Origin: Streptomyces achromogenes
GTDB lineage: Bacteria > Actinomycetota > Actinomycetes > Streptomycetales > Streptomycetaceae
Reading direction: 5' to 3'
DNA: 64,000 bases
Assembly: GCF_030816715.1 (NCBI RefSeq)
Contig: NZ_JAUSYH010000001.1
Span: 248,001-312,000, forward strand
The translations under genes were made by a program, and so were the position numbers. Under the pieces are notes generated by a model. That model was not told the origin of the DNA and ran no database searches. It worked only from the letters and a program-made list of their open reading frames with translations. Below, piece by piece: positions 1 to 27,700 of the stretch (position 1 is the stretch's first letter; the number at the start of each line of letters is the position of its first letter).

Positions 1-1203
1 GCGAATGGGCGAGTAGCGGGAGACCGGCTCGGTGCCGGGGGTGATGTGGTACTCCGGGATCCTGGCGTGCCACTCCTCCAGCGCGACCTTGACGATCCGG
101 CGGGCCAGGTGCATGCCGAGGCAGCGGTGCGGGCCGATCCCGAAGGCGAGGTGGCGCACCGACTGCCGGTCGAAGTCGACCTCGTCGGCACGCTCGAAGA
201 CCTCAGGGTCGAGTCCCGCGAAGCCCCAGGACATCAGTACCCGGTCGCCCGCACGAAGCTTGACGTCGTGCAGTTCGACGTCCCGGGTGACCACACGGGC
301 AGTGGAGACCATCGCCTCGTGGCGGATCAACTCCTCGGCCATGGCCGGGAGGCGGTGCGGTTCCCCGACGACCGTGCGCTGGACCTCGGGGTGCTCGGCG
401 AGGTGGCGGAAAACCATGCTGAGCAGCGAGTTGGAGGTGTCCAGGCTGGCGAACATCGTCATCAGGATGATGTTGACGATCTCGTCCTGGGTCAGCGGCC
501 GGCCCTCGTGCTCGGCGCGCAGGAGTGAGCTGATGACGTCACGCCGGCCCTCGATGCCCTCGGCACGGCGTGCGTCGACGGCCGCACTGAAGAACTCCCA
601 CAACGGCCGTCCGGCCGCGTGCAGTTCCTCGTCGTTCCTGGCGTTCGGCAGGCCCTCGCGACGCAACCAGTTCTTGTGGGCGAGGAGTTCAGGCAGGTAG
701 GAGCGGTCGATGCCGAAGTTGATCAGGAAGGTCTCGGCGGGCAGCCGGACCGCGAAGTCCTCGACGAACTCGCAGGAACCGCGGGCGGCGATGGGCTCGA
801 TGGCGTCCACGGCCGCCTCGCGGATCTGCGGGGTGATGTGGCCGACCACGGCGGGGTTGAACAGAGCCGACAGGGCCTGCCGCCACTTGCGGTGGTCCTC
901 CCCGTCGAGTTGGATCGGGATCAGCTTGTCCTTGTAGATCTGGCGGTTCGGTATGCCGATGTCGGCGCTGGAGAAGAGGTCTGGGTTGCGCGCCGCCCAC
1001 TCGATGTCGGCGTAGCGGGTGAGGATCCAGTAGCCGCCGAACTCCTCGGAGCGCAGCACCGGTCCGTGCTCCCGGAGCTCATGCCACGCGCCGACCGGGT
1101 CGGCCTGGAGCCACGGTTGGTAGGTGCTCCATCTCCGGATCCGTTCCTCCGGGGTGCCCGGTGCGACCGGGCACCCTTGGTGTTGCGCCGCCGTCTGGTT
1201 CAT
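1..1203 (-). CDS. Cytochrome P450, C-terminal end cut off by the window edge
   Basis: This is a haem-thiolate monooxygenase expected to hydroxylate or otherwise oxidise the polyketide made by the neighbouring PKS genes. 401 codons are visible, so only the last few to about 20 residues should be missing compared with usual bacterial P450s. The reading frame shows the K-helix ExxR motif (EELIR), an I-helix segment ASLDT where the family usually has AGxDT, and the haem loop FGIGPHRCLG with the cysteine ligand near positions 112-147. The ATG start at 1203 is preceded by a GGAGGGAG ribosome site. The gene is separated from the upstream flavoprotein gene by 371 bp containing SARP-like repeats, so it is probably transcribed on its own. 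The glycine-to-serine change in the I-helix is mild and does not argue against activity. Substrate and position of oxidation cannot be read from sequence. Confidence 0.95.
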   Translation of the reverse strand, partial: MNQTAAQHQGCPVAPGTPEERIRRWSTYQPWLQADPVGAWHELREHGPVLRSEEFGGYWILTRYADIEWAARNPDLFSSADIGIPNRQIYKDKLIPIQLDGEDHRKWRQALSALFNPAVVGHITPQIREAAVDAIEPIAARGSCEFVEDFAVRLPAETFLINFGIDRSYLPELLAHKNWLRREGLPNARNDEELHAAGRPLWEFFSAAVDARRAEGIEGRRDVISSLLRAEHEGRPLTQDEIVNIILMTMFASLDTSNSLLSMVFRHLAEHPEVQRTVVGEPHRLPAMAEELIRHEAMVSTARVVTRDVELHDVKLRAGDRVLMSWGFAGLDPEVFERADEVDFDRQSVRHLAFGIGPHRCLGMHLARRIVKVALEEWHARIPEYHITPGTEPVSRYSPIR

Positions 1204-1574
1204 CCGCCAACTCCCTCCGACGTCCGAACCGTGTACGGCGACCGGCCGCACACGGTGCATCTTCAGCCAGGATGGAGGGGGCACCTAATGACGCCCTTAA
1301 GGCAGGACTAAGCGCCTGCGCCCGGCGAGACGGACGGGCAGCGGCGGCCCCGGACGTTCGGCGGGCAGACCGTCGGCGAGTGGCGAACCGAACGGTGCGC
1401 GGGTAGTCAAATACGCTGTGACCAGGAGTGACTCTCGGACGAGCGCTACACCGGGTTCCGACGGAAGGGTGCACTGGATCTCTTCCGGCGCGACCGGGCT
1501 CCGTGCGGGACCCCGCAGTGATGCCGTGGCTCGCCCCTGGCACGCCGGCATCGTTTCGGGCCGACGTCTCCCGG
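1204..1574. other. Intergenic region between P450 and flavoprotein genes
   Basis: This 371-bp stretch holds no convincing gene; open frames here lack ribosome sites and family resemblance. It contains the P450 ribosome site and a set of TTA-containing repeats described separately at 1269-1314. Nothing else recognisable was seen. Confidence 0.7.
1269..1314 (-). promoter_or_regulatory. Putative SARP-type activator site and promoter for the P450 gene
   Basis: Read toward the P450 gene, three related heptamers occur: CGCTTAG, CCTTAAG and CATTAGG. On the plus strand their cores start at 1308, 1296 and 1285, so the spacing is 12 and 11 bp. The nearest repeat lies 9 bp from a -10-like CATCCT (plus-strand AGGATG at 1269-1274), with no good -35 box. 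Direct repeats of about one helical turn placed 8 bp or so before the -10 are the hallmark of sites bound by Streptomyces antibiotic regulatory proteins. The same geometry recurs at 24649, 38689 and 40686. No SARP gene is in the window, so the regulator is inferred. Confidence 0.55.
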
Positions 1575-3065
1575 TCAGCTCGTTCGGGCGGTTCGTGGCT
1601 TCCGGGCCGGTCCGAACCAGGTCGTCACCGCGGTCCGCAGCGCGTCCCGGTCGCCCTCGCCCGTGTCGGCCCAGGCGATATGGCCGTCGGGCCGAAGCAG
1701 CAGCCATCGGGCGTCCAGGTCCTCCGCCTTGTCCGCGCGGACGACGTCCAGGCGGTCCGCCCAGCCAGTGAGATCGGGTGCCTCGTCCACGCCGAGAGAC
1801 AGCAAGAGCCCGCGGCCGTCCGTCAAGAGCCCCGCTGCCTCCACCTCGCCGTCCGCGGTGCGCAGGGCCACGTCGGGGAGAGTGGCGCCGAGCAACGGGG
1901 AGGCGGGGAGGCCGGGGTAGGCGATCGAGTAGCGGACGTCGGTGACGGCCTGGACCAGGTGACGGTTGACCTCGGGGAACTCGATCAGCTCGGTGAACAG
2001 CTCCCGCAGTGGCTCCGCCCGCTCCGGCGGGTGCTGGAGCGGTACCTGGGCAAGCGCGCGCATACAGGCCCGGCGACCCACGGGGTGCCGCTCGTCGTGG
2101 TACGTGTCGAGCAGGCCGGGCGGCGCCCAGCCGCGGACCGTCGCAGCGAGCTTCCACCCCAGGTTCAGGCTGTCGTGCAGGGCCGTGTTCAGTCCGTTGC
2201 CCGAGGACGGGGGATGCGGATGGGCGGCGTCGCCGGCGAGCAGCACCCGTCCCTTGCGGTAGGAGGTGGCCAGCCGTGTGGGACTGCCGTACCGGGTCAT
2301 CCAGCGCGGCTCGGTGAAGTCGGCGTCGGCACCGGTGATCCGGCGGATCGCGGCGCGCATCTCCTCGGCGGTCACCGGCACGTCGGCGGCCGGCGGTTCA
2401 CGGTCGAACTCGACGGTCATCAGCCGCACTTCGGACGGGTCGCTCGGGTTCATAGGCAGCACGCCGAACTGGCCGTCGGGGTGGACACCGGCCCGGAAGT
2501 GCTCCTGGGCGTCTCCGGACACCTGCACGTCGGCGATCACTCCGTAGTACGACGGCGCCAACGTTCGGAATTCAAAGCCGCCCAGCTCAGCCACGGTACT
2601 GTGCGGACCGTCGCACCCCACCAGATAGGCGCAGCGCAACACCTGCTCAGCGGCGGCGGAACGCACCCGGACCGCGACCCCGTCGGCGTCCTCGCGCAGC
2701 CCGACAAGCCGGTGGCCGGGCAGGACGCGCACGCCCAGCTCCACAGCGCGCTGCTCCAGGAGCTCCTCGGTACGCCACTGCGGGACGATCAGGTCGTAGT
2801 CGGTGTCGAGTTCGGACAGGTCCAGCCAGAGGAAGGCGAAGTGGGTGCGCGGCCAGACGGGAGTGGTGGCGTCGCGGAAGCGGTCCGCTAGCCCGCGTCT
2901 GCGCAGCGCGTCGACCGAGCGGGCGTGCAGCAGCATCCCGCCGGACGACCGCTCGCGTACGGGCCGGCCCTCCAGAACCACGGCGGGCACCCCGGCCAGC
3001 TGGAGTTCGCAGGCCAGCATCAGACCTGCGGGTCCGCCGCCGGCGATTACCACGGTGTCGTTCAC
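1575..3065 (-). CDS. FAD-dependent monooxygenase-family protein (group A flavoprotein), possible cyclase
   Basis: This 496-residue flavoprotein is of the PheA/TfdB type, close in layout to aromatic polyketide hydroxylases. The N-terminus carries the dinucleotide-binding GGGPAGL motif and the C-terminal half the second FAD motif ([19 protein letters not shown]). The middle DG motif reads [11 protein letters not shown]. It lacks the arginine that usually follows STV and has histidine where arginine is common, so NAD(P)H use may be altered. The start is GTG at 3065, chosen because the frame's homology begins there and because its GTGA overlaps the stop of the PKS4 gene, giving translational coupling. 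Made together with the last PKS module, it probably acts on the finished or nearly finished chain. It could be a hydroxylase or epoxidase. An alternative is a FAD-dependent [4+2] cyclase like PyrE3 of pyrroindomycin biosynthesis, which belongs to the same broad family. Confidence 0.9.
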   Translation of the reverse strand: MNDTVVIAGGGPAGLMLACELQLAGVPAVVLEGRPVRERSSGGMLLHARSVDALRRRGLADRFRDATTPVWPRTHFAFLWLDLSELDTDYDLIVPQWRTEELLEQRAVELGVRVLPGHRLVGLREDADGVAVRVRSAAAEQVLRCAYLVGCDGPHSTVAELGGFEFRTLAPSYYGVIADVQVSGDAQEHFRAGVHPDGQFGVLPMNPSDPSEVRLMTVEFDREPPAADVPVTAEEMRAAIRRITGADADFTEPRWMTRYGSPTRLATSYRKGRVLLAGDAAHPHPPSSGNGLNTALHDSLNLGWKLAATVRGWAPPGLLDTYHDERHPVGRRACMRALAQVPLQHPPERAEPLRELFTELIEFPEVNRHLVQAVTDVRYSIAYPGLPASPLLGATLPDVALRTADGEVEAAGLLTDGRGLLLSLGVDEAPDLTGWADRLDVVRADKAEDLDARWLLLRPDGHIAWADTGEGDRDALRTAVTTWFGPARKPRTARTS

Positions 3066-6000
3066 GGCGTCGCCTCCGGGATCGGTTCGCCCACCACTTC
3101 CCTCTCGCCCAGTTCCTCGTCCAGATAGGCCGCCACCGTGCGCGAGGTGGGCAGGTCGTAAATGACGCCAGGCGGCAGCGGCAGTCCGGTCACGGCGCAC
3201 AGCCGGTTGCGCAGCTCCACGGCGGTCAGCGAGGAGAACCCGACGTCGAGGAAGTCGGCCTCCGGGTCGAGGTCGTCGGGGCCGGGCAGCGCGAGCACCT
3301 GGGCCGCCATGGTGCGGACCAGGATCAGCAACAGGCGTTCCCGGCCGGCCCGGTCGTGCCCCGCGAGCCACTCGGCCAGCGCGTCGGGACCGTGCGGCAG
3401 ACCGTCCGCGACAGCTTCCCGGGCGTCCCCTGCCGGCGGTGGGCCGTCGAGCACCGCGGCCGCCCTCAGCGCGTTCTCGCGCCACCGTCGCGCGGCGGTC
3501 AACAGTTCTTCGGCGGAGGCCACTTGTCCGGGGGTGAGACCAAGGGTGTCGACGAGTGCCTCGGTGTCGCCGTTCGCCACGGCCGTCCAGAACCAGCCGT
3601 CCAGCCGCTCGCCCGGCTCGGCGACCGTGTCCCGCAACCAGTACCGGCGCCGTTGGAAGGCGTACGTCGGCAACTCTACGGTGCCGGCCGGTGGGACCAG
3701 CGCGGACCGGTCCACCGCGACTCCGTGCAGGTGGAGCTGGCACAGGGCAGCAAGCAGGCTCAGGACCTCGGACCGGTCGCGCCGCACGGCGGGAGCGGTG
3801 AGCGCGTCGGCGGACAGGGCGTCGGCGGAGAGGCACTCGGCGGCGAGCGGGGCGAGGACCGCGTCGGGCCCGAGCTCCAGGAAGGCGGTCACTCCGCGGG
3901 CCTCGGCGTCGCGGACGCAGTCGGCGAAGCGGACGGTCTCGCGGATGTGCCGGGTCCAGTAGTCCGGGGACGTCAGCTGCTCGGCGGTGGCCTCCTCGCC
4001 GGTCAGGTTGGACATGACCGGCAAGGTCGGCGGCCTGAACTCGACGGTGGCGGCCACCCCGCGGAACTTGTCGAGGGCCGGGTCCATGTGTGCGGAGTGG
4101 AAGGCGTGGCTGACCGACAGCCGGCGGACCCTGGCGCCGCGTTCCCTCCAGTGCGCGGCCGTCGCGGCCACGGCCTCGGCGTCACCGGAGACAACCGTGG
4201 AGCCGGGCGAGTTGACCGCGGCGATCACCACCGGATCGCCTTCCGGCAACGAGGCGGCCACCTCTTTGGCGGAAGCCCGGACGGCGACCATGGCACCGCC
4301 CGACGTGGCGGCCTCCATCAGCTGCCCGCGCGCCGCCACCAGCGCGCACGCGTCGCCGGCCGACAGCACGCCGGCGACGTGCGCCGCCACAAGCTCCCCG
4401 ACTGAATGCCCGATCAGCACATCCGGACGTACGCCGTAGGACTCGACGAGCCGGAACAGTGCCACCTCGTACACGAAGAGCGCGGGCTGGGTGAAGGCCG
4501 TGCGGTCCAGCGTCCTGGCTGGACCGTCGAACATCACTTCCCGCAGCGACCTTCCCAGCAGCGGATCCAGATGCCCGCACAATTCGTCGAGGGCAGCGGC
4601 GAACACCGGGAAGCTCTCGTACAACTCTCGGCCCATTCCCACGCGTTGGGCCCCCTGACCGGTGAAGAGGAACGCCGTACGGTTCTTGGTGACGGCCTTC
4701 CCGCGCACCACGCCCGGGGCCTCCCGGCCCTCGGCCAGGGCCTCGAGTCCGGTGAGCAGTGCATCGCGGTCGGTGCCCAGGACGGCGGCGCGGTGTTTGA
4801 ACGCCGTACGGGCCGTGGACAGTGTGTACGCCACATCTCCCATCCCGATGCCGGTCCGCTCTGTCAGGTGCGCGCGCAGCCGGTCCGCCTGCTCCCGCAG
4901 GGCCTGCGGCGACCGCGCCGACAGCAGGAGCGGCGCCGCCGTCTCCACGGCAGTGGGCTGATCCTCCTCAGGGGCCTGCTCCAGGATCAGGTGGGCGTTG
5001 GTGCCGCTGATCCCGAAGGAGGACACCGCGGCCCGGCGCGGGCCGGAGGACTGCCACTCCTGGGGTTCGGTCAGGAGCCGGACCGTACCCGCGGACCAGT
5101 CCACGTGCGGAGAGGGCTCGTCCACATGCAGCGTCCGCGGCAACTCGCCGTGACGGATGGCCTCCACCATCTTGATCACACCACCGACACCCGCAGCCGC
5201 CTGCGCATGCCCGATGTTCGACTTCAACGACCCCAGCCACAACGGCCGGTCCACGGACCGCTCCCGGCCGTACGTGGCGATCAGCGCCTCCGCCTCGATC
5301 GGATCACCGAGTGACGTGCCCGTGCCGTGCGCCTCCACCACGTCCACCTCGGCCGCCGACACACCCGCGTCCGCCAACGCCTGCCGGATCACCCGCTGCT
5401 GCGCCGGACCGTTCGGCGCCGTCAACCCGTTCGACGCCCCATCCTGATTGACCGCACTCCCCCGGATCACCGCCAGCACCCGGTGCCCGTTGCGCCGCGC
5501 GTCCGACAACCTCTCCAGGAGCAGCATGCCCGCGCCCTCGGCGAAGCCCGTACCGTCCGCACCCGCCGCGAACGCCCGGCAACGGCCGTCAGGTGCCAGG
5601 CCGCGCTGGCGGCTGAACTCCACGAAGACGCCCGGGGTGGCCATCACCGTCACACCACCGGCCAGGGCAAGCGCGCACTCGCCGCGCCGCAGCGCCTGCA
5701 CCGCCAGATGGACCGCCACGAGGGACGAGGAGCACGCCGTGTCCACCGTCACCGCCGGGCCCTCCAGAGCAAGGGTGTAGGCGACACGGCCCGAGGCGAC
5801 GCTGCCCGCGCTGCCGCTGCCGATGAAGCCCTCAAGGTCGCTCGGTACCTGCCGCAGCCGGGAGCCGTAGTCGCCGTACATCGCGCCGACGTACACGCCG
5901 ACGCGCTCGCCGCGGAGCGTGCCGGGGACGATACCCGCGCGTTCCACCGTCTCCCAGGCGGTCTCAAGGAGCAGCCGCTGCTGCGGGTCGACGGCGAGCG

Positions 6001-6346
6001 CCTCGCGCGGGGACATGCCGAAGAACTCGGCGTCGAACTCGGCCGCGTCGTACAGGAATCCGCCCTGACGGGTGGTGGCGTGGCCCGGCCGCTCGGGGTC
6101 CGGGTCGTACAGGTCCGGATCCCACTCCCGGTCGGTGGGCAGGCCGCCGATGGCGTCGGTGCCGGAGGCCACCAGGTGCCACAGGTCCTCCGGGGCACGG
6201 ACGTCGCCGGGGAAGCGGCACGCCATGCCGACCACGGCGACCGGCTCCAGCCGTTCGGCCTCCACCTCCTGGAGGCGTTCGCGGGTCCGCTGGAGATCGG
6301 CCGTGACCCACTTGAGGTAGTCGACGAGCTTCTCTTCGTTTGTCAT
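3062..6346 (-). CDS. Type I PKS, module 6: KS-AT(malonyl)-ACP, no reductive domains, no thioesterase (PKS4)
   Basis: This 1094-residue terminal extension module begins with a coiled-coil docking helix (residues about 1-33). The KS has active Cys205 in DTACSSS. The AT has Ser648 in GHSVGE and the HAFH signature of malonyl-CoA specificity. The ACP at about 1000-1075 has phosphopantetheine Ser1039 in GFSSL; the usual aspartate before the serine is replaced by serine but the attachment residue is kept. Between AT and ACP there is only a linker beginning [10 protein letters not shown] that resembles the start of a KR structural subdomain, so the last beta-carbon should stay a ketone. The C-terminus ends soon after the ACP with no docking helix and no thioesterase, as expected for the last module with release in trans. 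It lies 58 bp after PKS3 and overlaps the flavoprotein gene by 4 bp. Confidence 0.95.
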   Translation of the reverse strand: MTNEEKLVDYLKWVTADLQRTRERLQEVEAERLEPVAVVGMACRFPGDVRAPEDLWHLVASGTDAIGGLPTDREWDPDLYDPDPERPGHATTRQGGFLYDAAEFDAEFFGMSPREALAVDPQQRLLLETAWETVERAGIVPGTLRGERVGVYVGAMYGDYGSRLRQVPSDLEGFIGSGSAGSVASGRVAYTLALEGPAVTVDTACSSSLVAVHLAVQALRRGECALALAGGVTVMATPGVFVEFSRQRGLAPDGRCRAFAAGADGTGFAEGAGMLLLERLSDARRNGHRVLAVIRGSAVNQDGASNGLTAPNGPAQQRVIRQALADAGVSAAEVDVVEAHGTGTSLGDPIEAEALIATYGRERSVDRPLWLGSLKSNIGHAQAAAGVGGVIKMVEAIRHGELPRTLHVDEPSPHVDWSAGTVRLLTEPQEWQSSGPRRAAVSSFGISGTNAHLILEQAPEEDQPTAVETAAPLLLSARSPQALREQADRLRAHLTERTGIGMGDVAYTLSTARTAFKHRAAVLGTDRDALLTGLEALAEGREAPGVVRGKAVTKNRTAFLFTGQGAQRVGMGRELYESFPVFAAALDELCGHLDPLLGRSLREVMFDGPARTLDRTAFTQPALFVYEVALFRLVESYGVRPDVLIGHSVGELVAAHVAGVLSAGDACALVAARGQLMEAATSGGAMVAVRASAKEVAASLPEGDPVVIAAVNSPGSTVVSGDAEAVAATAAHWRERGARVRRLSVSHAFHSAHMDPALDKFRGVAATVEFRPPTLPVMSNLTGEEATAEQLTSPDYWTRHIRETVRFADCVRDAEARGVTAFLELGPDAVLAPLAAECLSADALSADALTAPAVRRDRSEVLSLLAALCQLHLHGVAVDRSALVPPAGTVELPTYAFQRRRYWLRDTVAEPGERLDGWFWTAVANGDTEALVDTLGLTPGQVASAEELLTAARRWRENALRAAAVLDGPPPAGDAREAVADGLPHGPDALAEWLAGHDRAGRERLLLILVRTMAAQVLALPGPDDLDPEADFLDVGFSSLTAVELRNRLCAVTGLPLPPGVIYDLPTSRTVAAYLDEELGEREVVGEPIPEATP

Positions 6347-6404
6347 GCAGGTTCAGCCTCTTCTCAGCCTCGTCGGCGGACGGCCGCAGCCGCGCCGGTG
6401 CCTG

Positions 6405-18038
<11,634 letters not shown>

Positions 18039-18065
18039 GCGACGTCAACATCCTCCGGGGCAGGC

Positions 18066-24575
<6,510 letters not shown>

Positions 24576-24648
24576 CGGCGATCCACTCTCCTCAGGGTGT
24601 GCGGCGGGTGGGCCGTCCCGTTCCGGGCGGCAGCCACGCGGTTCGTTC

Positions 24649-24693
24649 ACGGTAGATCGGTGGTCTTGGCGGCTCCTTAGCCGTCGCTAAAGC
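24649..24693 (-). promoter_or_regulatory. Putative SARP-type activator site and promoter for the PKS2-PKS3-PKS4-flavoprotein operon
   Basis: On the plus strand the heptamers CTTGGCG (24665-24671), CTTAGCC (24676-24682) and CTAAAGC (24687-24693) repeat with an exact 11-bp period. Read toward PKS2 they are GCTTTAG, GGCTAAG and CGCCAAG, followed after 10 bp by TACCGT (plus-strand ACGGTA at 24649-24654) as a -10 candidate. The array sits in the short gap after the PKS1 stop, 75-120 bp upstream of the PKS2 start. This arrangement matches known SARP sites in form; binding is inferred. Confidence 0.65.
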
Positions 24694-24716
24694 CGGCGAC
24701 CGCGACCACCACCTGG

Positions 24717-27700
24717 TCATTCGGGGGTTTCGAGGGTGCCGTCGAGCAGGCGAAACAGCTCCTCGTCGCTGGCGTCGTCGATCGCGTCGGGGACCGGGCC
24801 GCAGTCGGGCTCGTGCTCCGGCCCGCGCAGCCTGCCCAGGAACTGCTGGAGTCTCACCACGACCTCGCTGCGGGTCTCCGGGTCCGCGGCCAACTCGGCC
24901 AGCTCGGTCTCCCAGCGTTCGAACGCGGCCGTCCATGTGCGGTCGGTGCCGTCCGGGAGCAGTTCGGCGAGCAGGTGATCGGCCAGACTCGTGACGGTGG
25001 GGTGGTCGAAGACGGCGGTGGTCCGCAGTTGCAGTCCGGTGAGCGTGCCGAGCCGACGCCGTAGTTCGACAGCGGTCAGCGAGTCAACGCCCATGTCGAG
25101 GAAGCCCCGCTCGGTGTCGATGCCGTCGGCCGTCTCGAAGCCCAGCACGCGGGCCAGTTCGGCGCGGACCAGATCCCGTGCGGCCGGGTGGCGGTCCTGC
25201 TCCGGGAGGCGGCGCAGCCGGTCGGCGAACGCTTCGTCGGTGGACCCGGCCCGGGTGGTCTCCCGCGCCGGGTGCCGGGTGGCGCGCACCAGGCCGGACA
25301 GCAGGGCTGGCGGTTCCTCCCCGGAGGCCTGCAACGCGGCCAGGTTCAGGTGCACCGGCGCCAGCACGGGCCGGTCGAGGGCCAGCGCGGTGTCGAACAG
25401 CCGCAGGCCCTGGGCGTCGCCGATGCCGGCGATGCCGGACCGCTTGAGCCTGGCCAGCGCGCCCGCGTCGAGTGCGCCGCCCATGCCGCTCTCCCGTTCC
25501 CAACAAGCCCCAGGCGAGGGACACGGCCGGCCGGCCGCTCGCCCGGCGGTACTGGGCGAGCGCGTCCAGGAAGGCGTTGCCCGCCGCGTAGTTGCCCTGC
25601 CCTGCGGTACCGAGGGTGCCGGCGACGGAGGAGAACAGGACGAAGGCGGTGAGCGGGATGTCCTGGGTCAGCAGGTGGAGGTTCCAGGCGGCGTCCACCT
25701 TGGCGGACAGGACGGTGTGCAACTGCCGGGTGGTCATGGTGGCGACGGTCGCATCGTCGAGGACGCCAGCCGCATGTACGACGGCGGTCAGCGGTTGCTC
25801 GGCGGGGATGCCCGCGAGCAGGTCCGTCAGGGCCGCCCGGTCCGCCACATCACACGCGGCGACAGTCACCTCGGCACCCGACCCGCGCAACTCCGCAGCC
25901 AGTTCTGCCGCTCCCGGAGCCTCCAACCCCCGGCGACTGGTCAACAGCAGACGCCGTACGCCGTACTCGGCGACCAGATACCGAGCGAACAACGCGCCCA
26001 GCCCACCGGTACCGCCGGTGACCAGCACCGTGCCGTCGCCGCCCCACTCCGCCGGGGCCTGCTCGGCCGGCGCGGCGGTCCGGGTGAGCCGCGGGACCCG
26101 GACGGTACCGCCGCGCACCGCGAGCTGGGGTTCGCCCGCCGCCAGGGCCGCGGCCACGGTACGGCCGGGCAGCTCCGCCCCGTCCGTGTCCAGCAGCAGG
26201 AACCGGCCGGGTTCCTCGGCCTGCGCGCTGCGCACCAGCCCCCACATTGCCGCGGTGGCCGGGTCCGGAACCTCGCCATCACGGGTGGCGACCGCCGACC
26301 GGGTGACCAGGACCAGGCGGCTGTCCGCCGTGGCCGGCTCGGCGAGCCACCGCTGCACCAGCGCGAGGGTGTCGGCGAGTGCCGCTCCGGCCGCCGCCGG
26401 GACATCCGGTTCGTCGGGCGCCGGTCCGGCCGACAGCAGGACCATGCCGGGAGCCGGGGCGCCCGCTGCGATCGAGGCCAGCAGCGACTCGAGGTCCTCG
26501 TGGCGCCGAACCGGGGCGCCGGCGTCGCGCGGCTCGGGCAGGGGACCTACGACCGCCCAGGGGCGCGCCGGTTCCGGCGTGCCGGGAGCCTCGAAGGCAC
26601 TGGCGGGCGGAGTGGTCCACTCGACGCCGAACAGCATGCCACGCACGGCCGTGTCGGCGAGCCGGTCGGCCGCGACCTTCCGCAGGGTGAGCGAGGCCAC
26701 GGTCAGCAGAACGGCGCCCGCGGCGTCGGTCAGGGTGACGGACACTTCGTCCACGCCGACCCGGCCCAGCCGGACCCGTACGCTCCCTCCCTCCGCCCGG
26801 GCACGGTGTGAGACACCGCGCAGGCCGAAGGGCAGCCATACACTCCCGGGCCGGTCGGACGTCTCGTCGAACAGATCGAGCAACAGCGGGTGCAGGGCAC
26901 CGTCCAGCAGAGCGGGGTGAACCGTGTGTCCGTCGGCCGACGGAGCGGCCTCCGGGAGCCGGACCTCGGCCAGCAGGTCGTCGCCGAGCCGCCACAGCGC
27001 CTGAAGTGTCTGGAAGGCGGGCCCGTAGGCGTACCCGAGTTCGGACAGCCGGGGGTAGACCTTGTCGAGCGCCACGGGGACCGCGTCCGGCGGCGGCCAG
27101 ACTCCGGCCGCGACCGGATCGGCGGGCGGCGGAGCCGGTACGGGGCTGAGAACACCCGTCGCGTTCGTGGTCCAGGGGGCGTCTGGCTCGGCGTCGCCGG
27201 GCCGGGAGTGCACTCCCAGCGGCCGCCGCCCCGAGTCCTTCGGCTGACCGACGATCAACTGCACGTCCACAGCACCCTGTTCCGGCAGGACCAGCGGGGC
27301 CTCCAACTCCAGTTCCTCGACGGACGAGCACCCGCTCGAGACGGCCGCGTGCAGCGCCAGGTCGAGCAGGGCCGCGCCGGGCAGCAGCACCGCGCCACCC
27401 ACGGCATGGTCGGCCAGCCACGGCTGCGCCGCCACCGACAGCCGCCCGGTCAGCACCAGCTCCTGCCGAGCCGCCAGCGCGACAGCGGCGCCGAGGAGGG
27501 GGTGGCCTGTGGTATCGAGCCCGAACCGGTCGGCCCCGCCGGCCTGCGCGGAGGCATCCAGCCAGTAACGACGCCGCTGGAATGCGTACGTCGGCACATC
27601 AACCACCCGGGCACCAGCCAGCTGCACCGACCAGTCCACGTCCACACCGTGCGTGTGCAGCGTGGCCAACGCGCCACATACCGTCGACGCCTCGTCCCGG

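Noticed and set aside
3181..3260. PKS4 ACP as inactive because GFDSL is changed to GFSSL
   Set aside because: The serine that carries phosphopantetheine is retained; only the preceding aspartate is changed.
24576..24650. Upstream in-frame ATG at 24650 as the PKS2 start
   Set aside because: It would overlap the proposed -10 region, adds 25 residues ahead of the docking helix and lacks a ribosome site as good as that of 24575.
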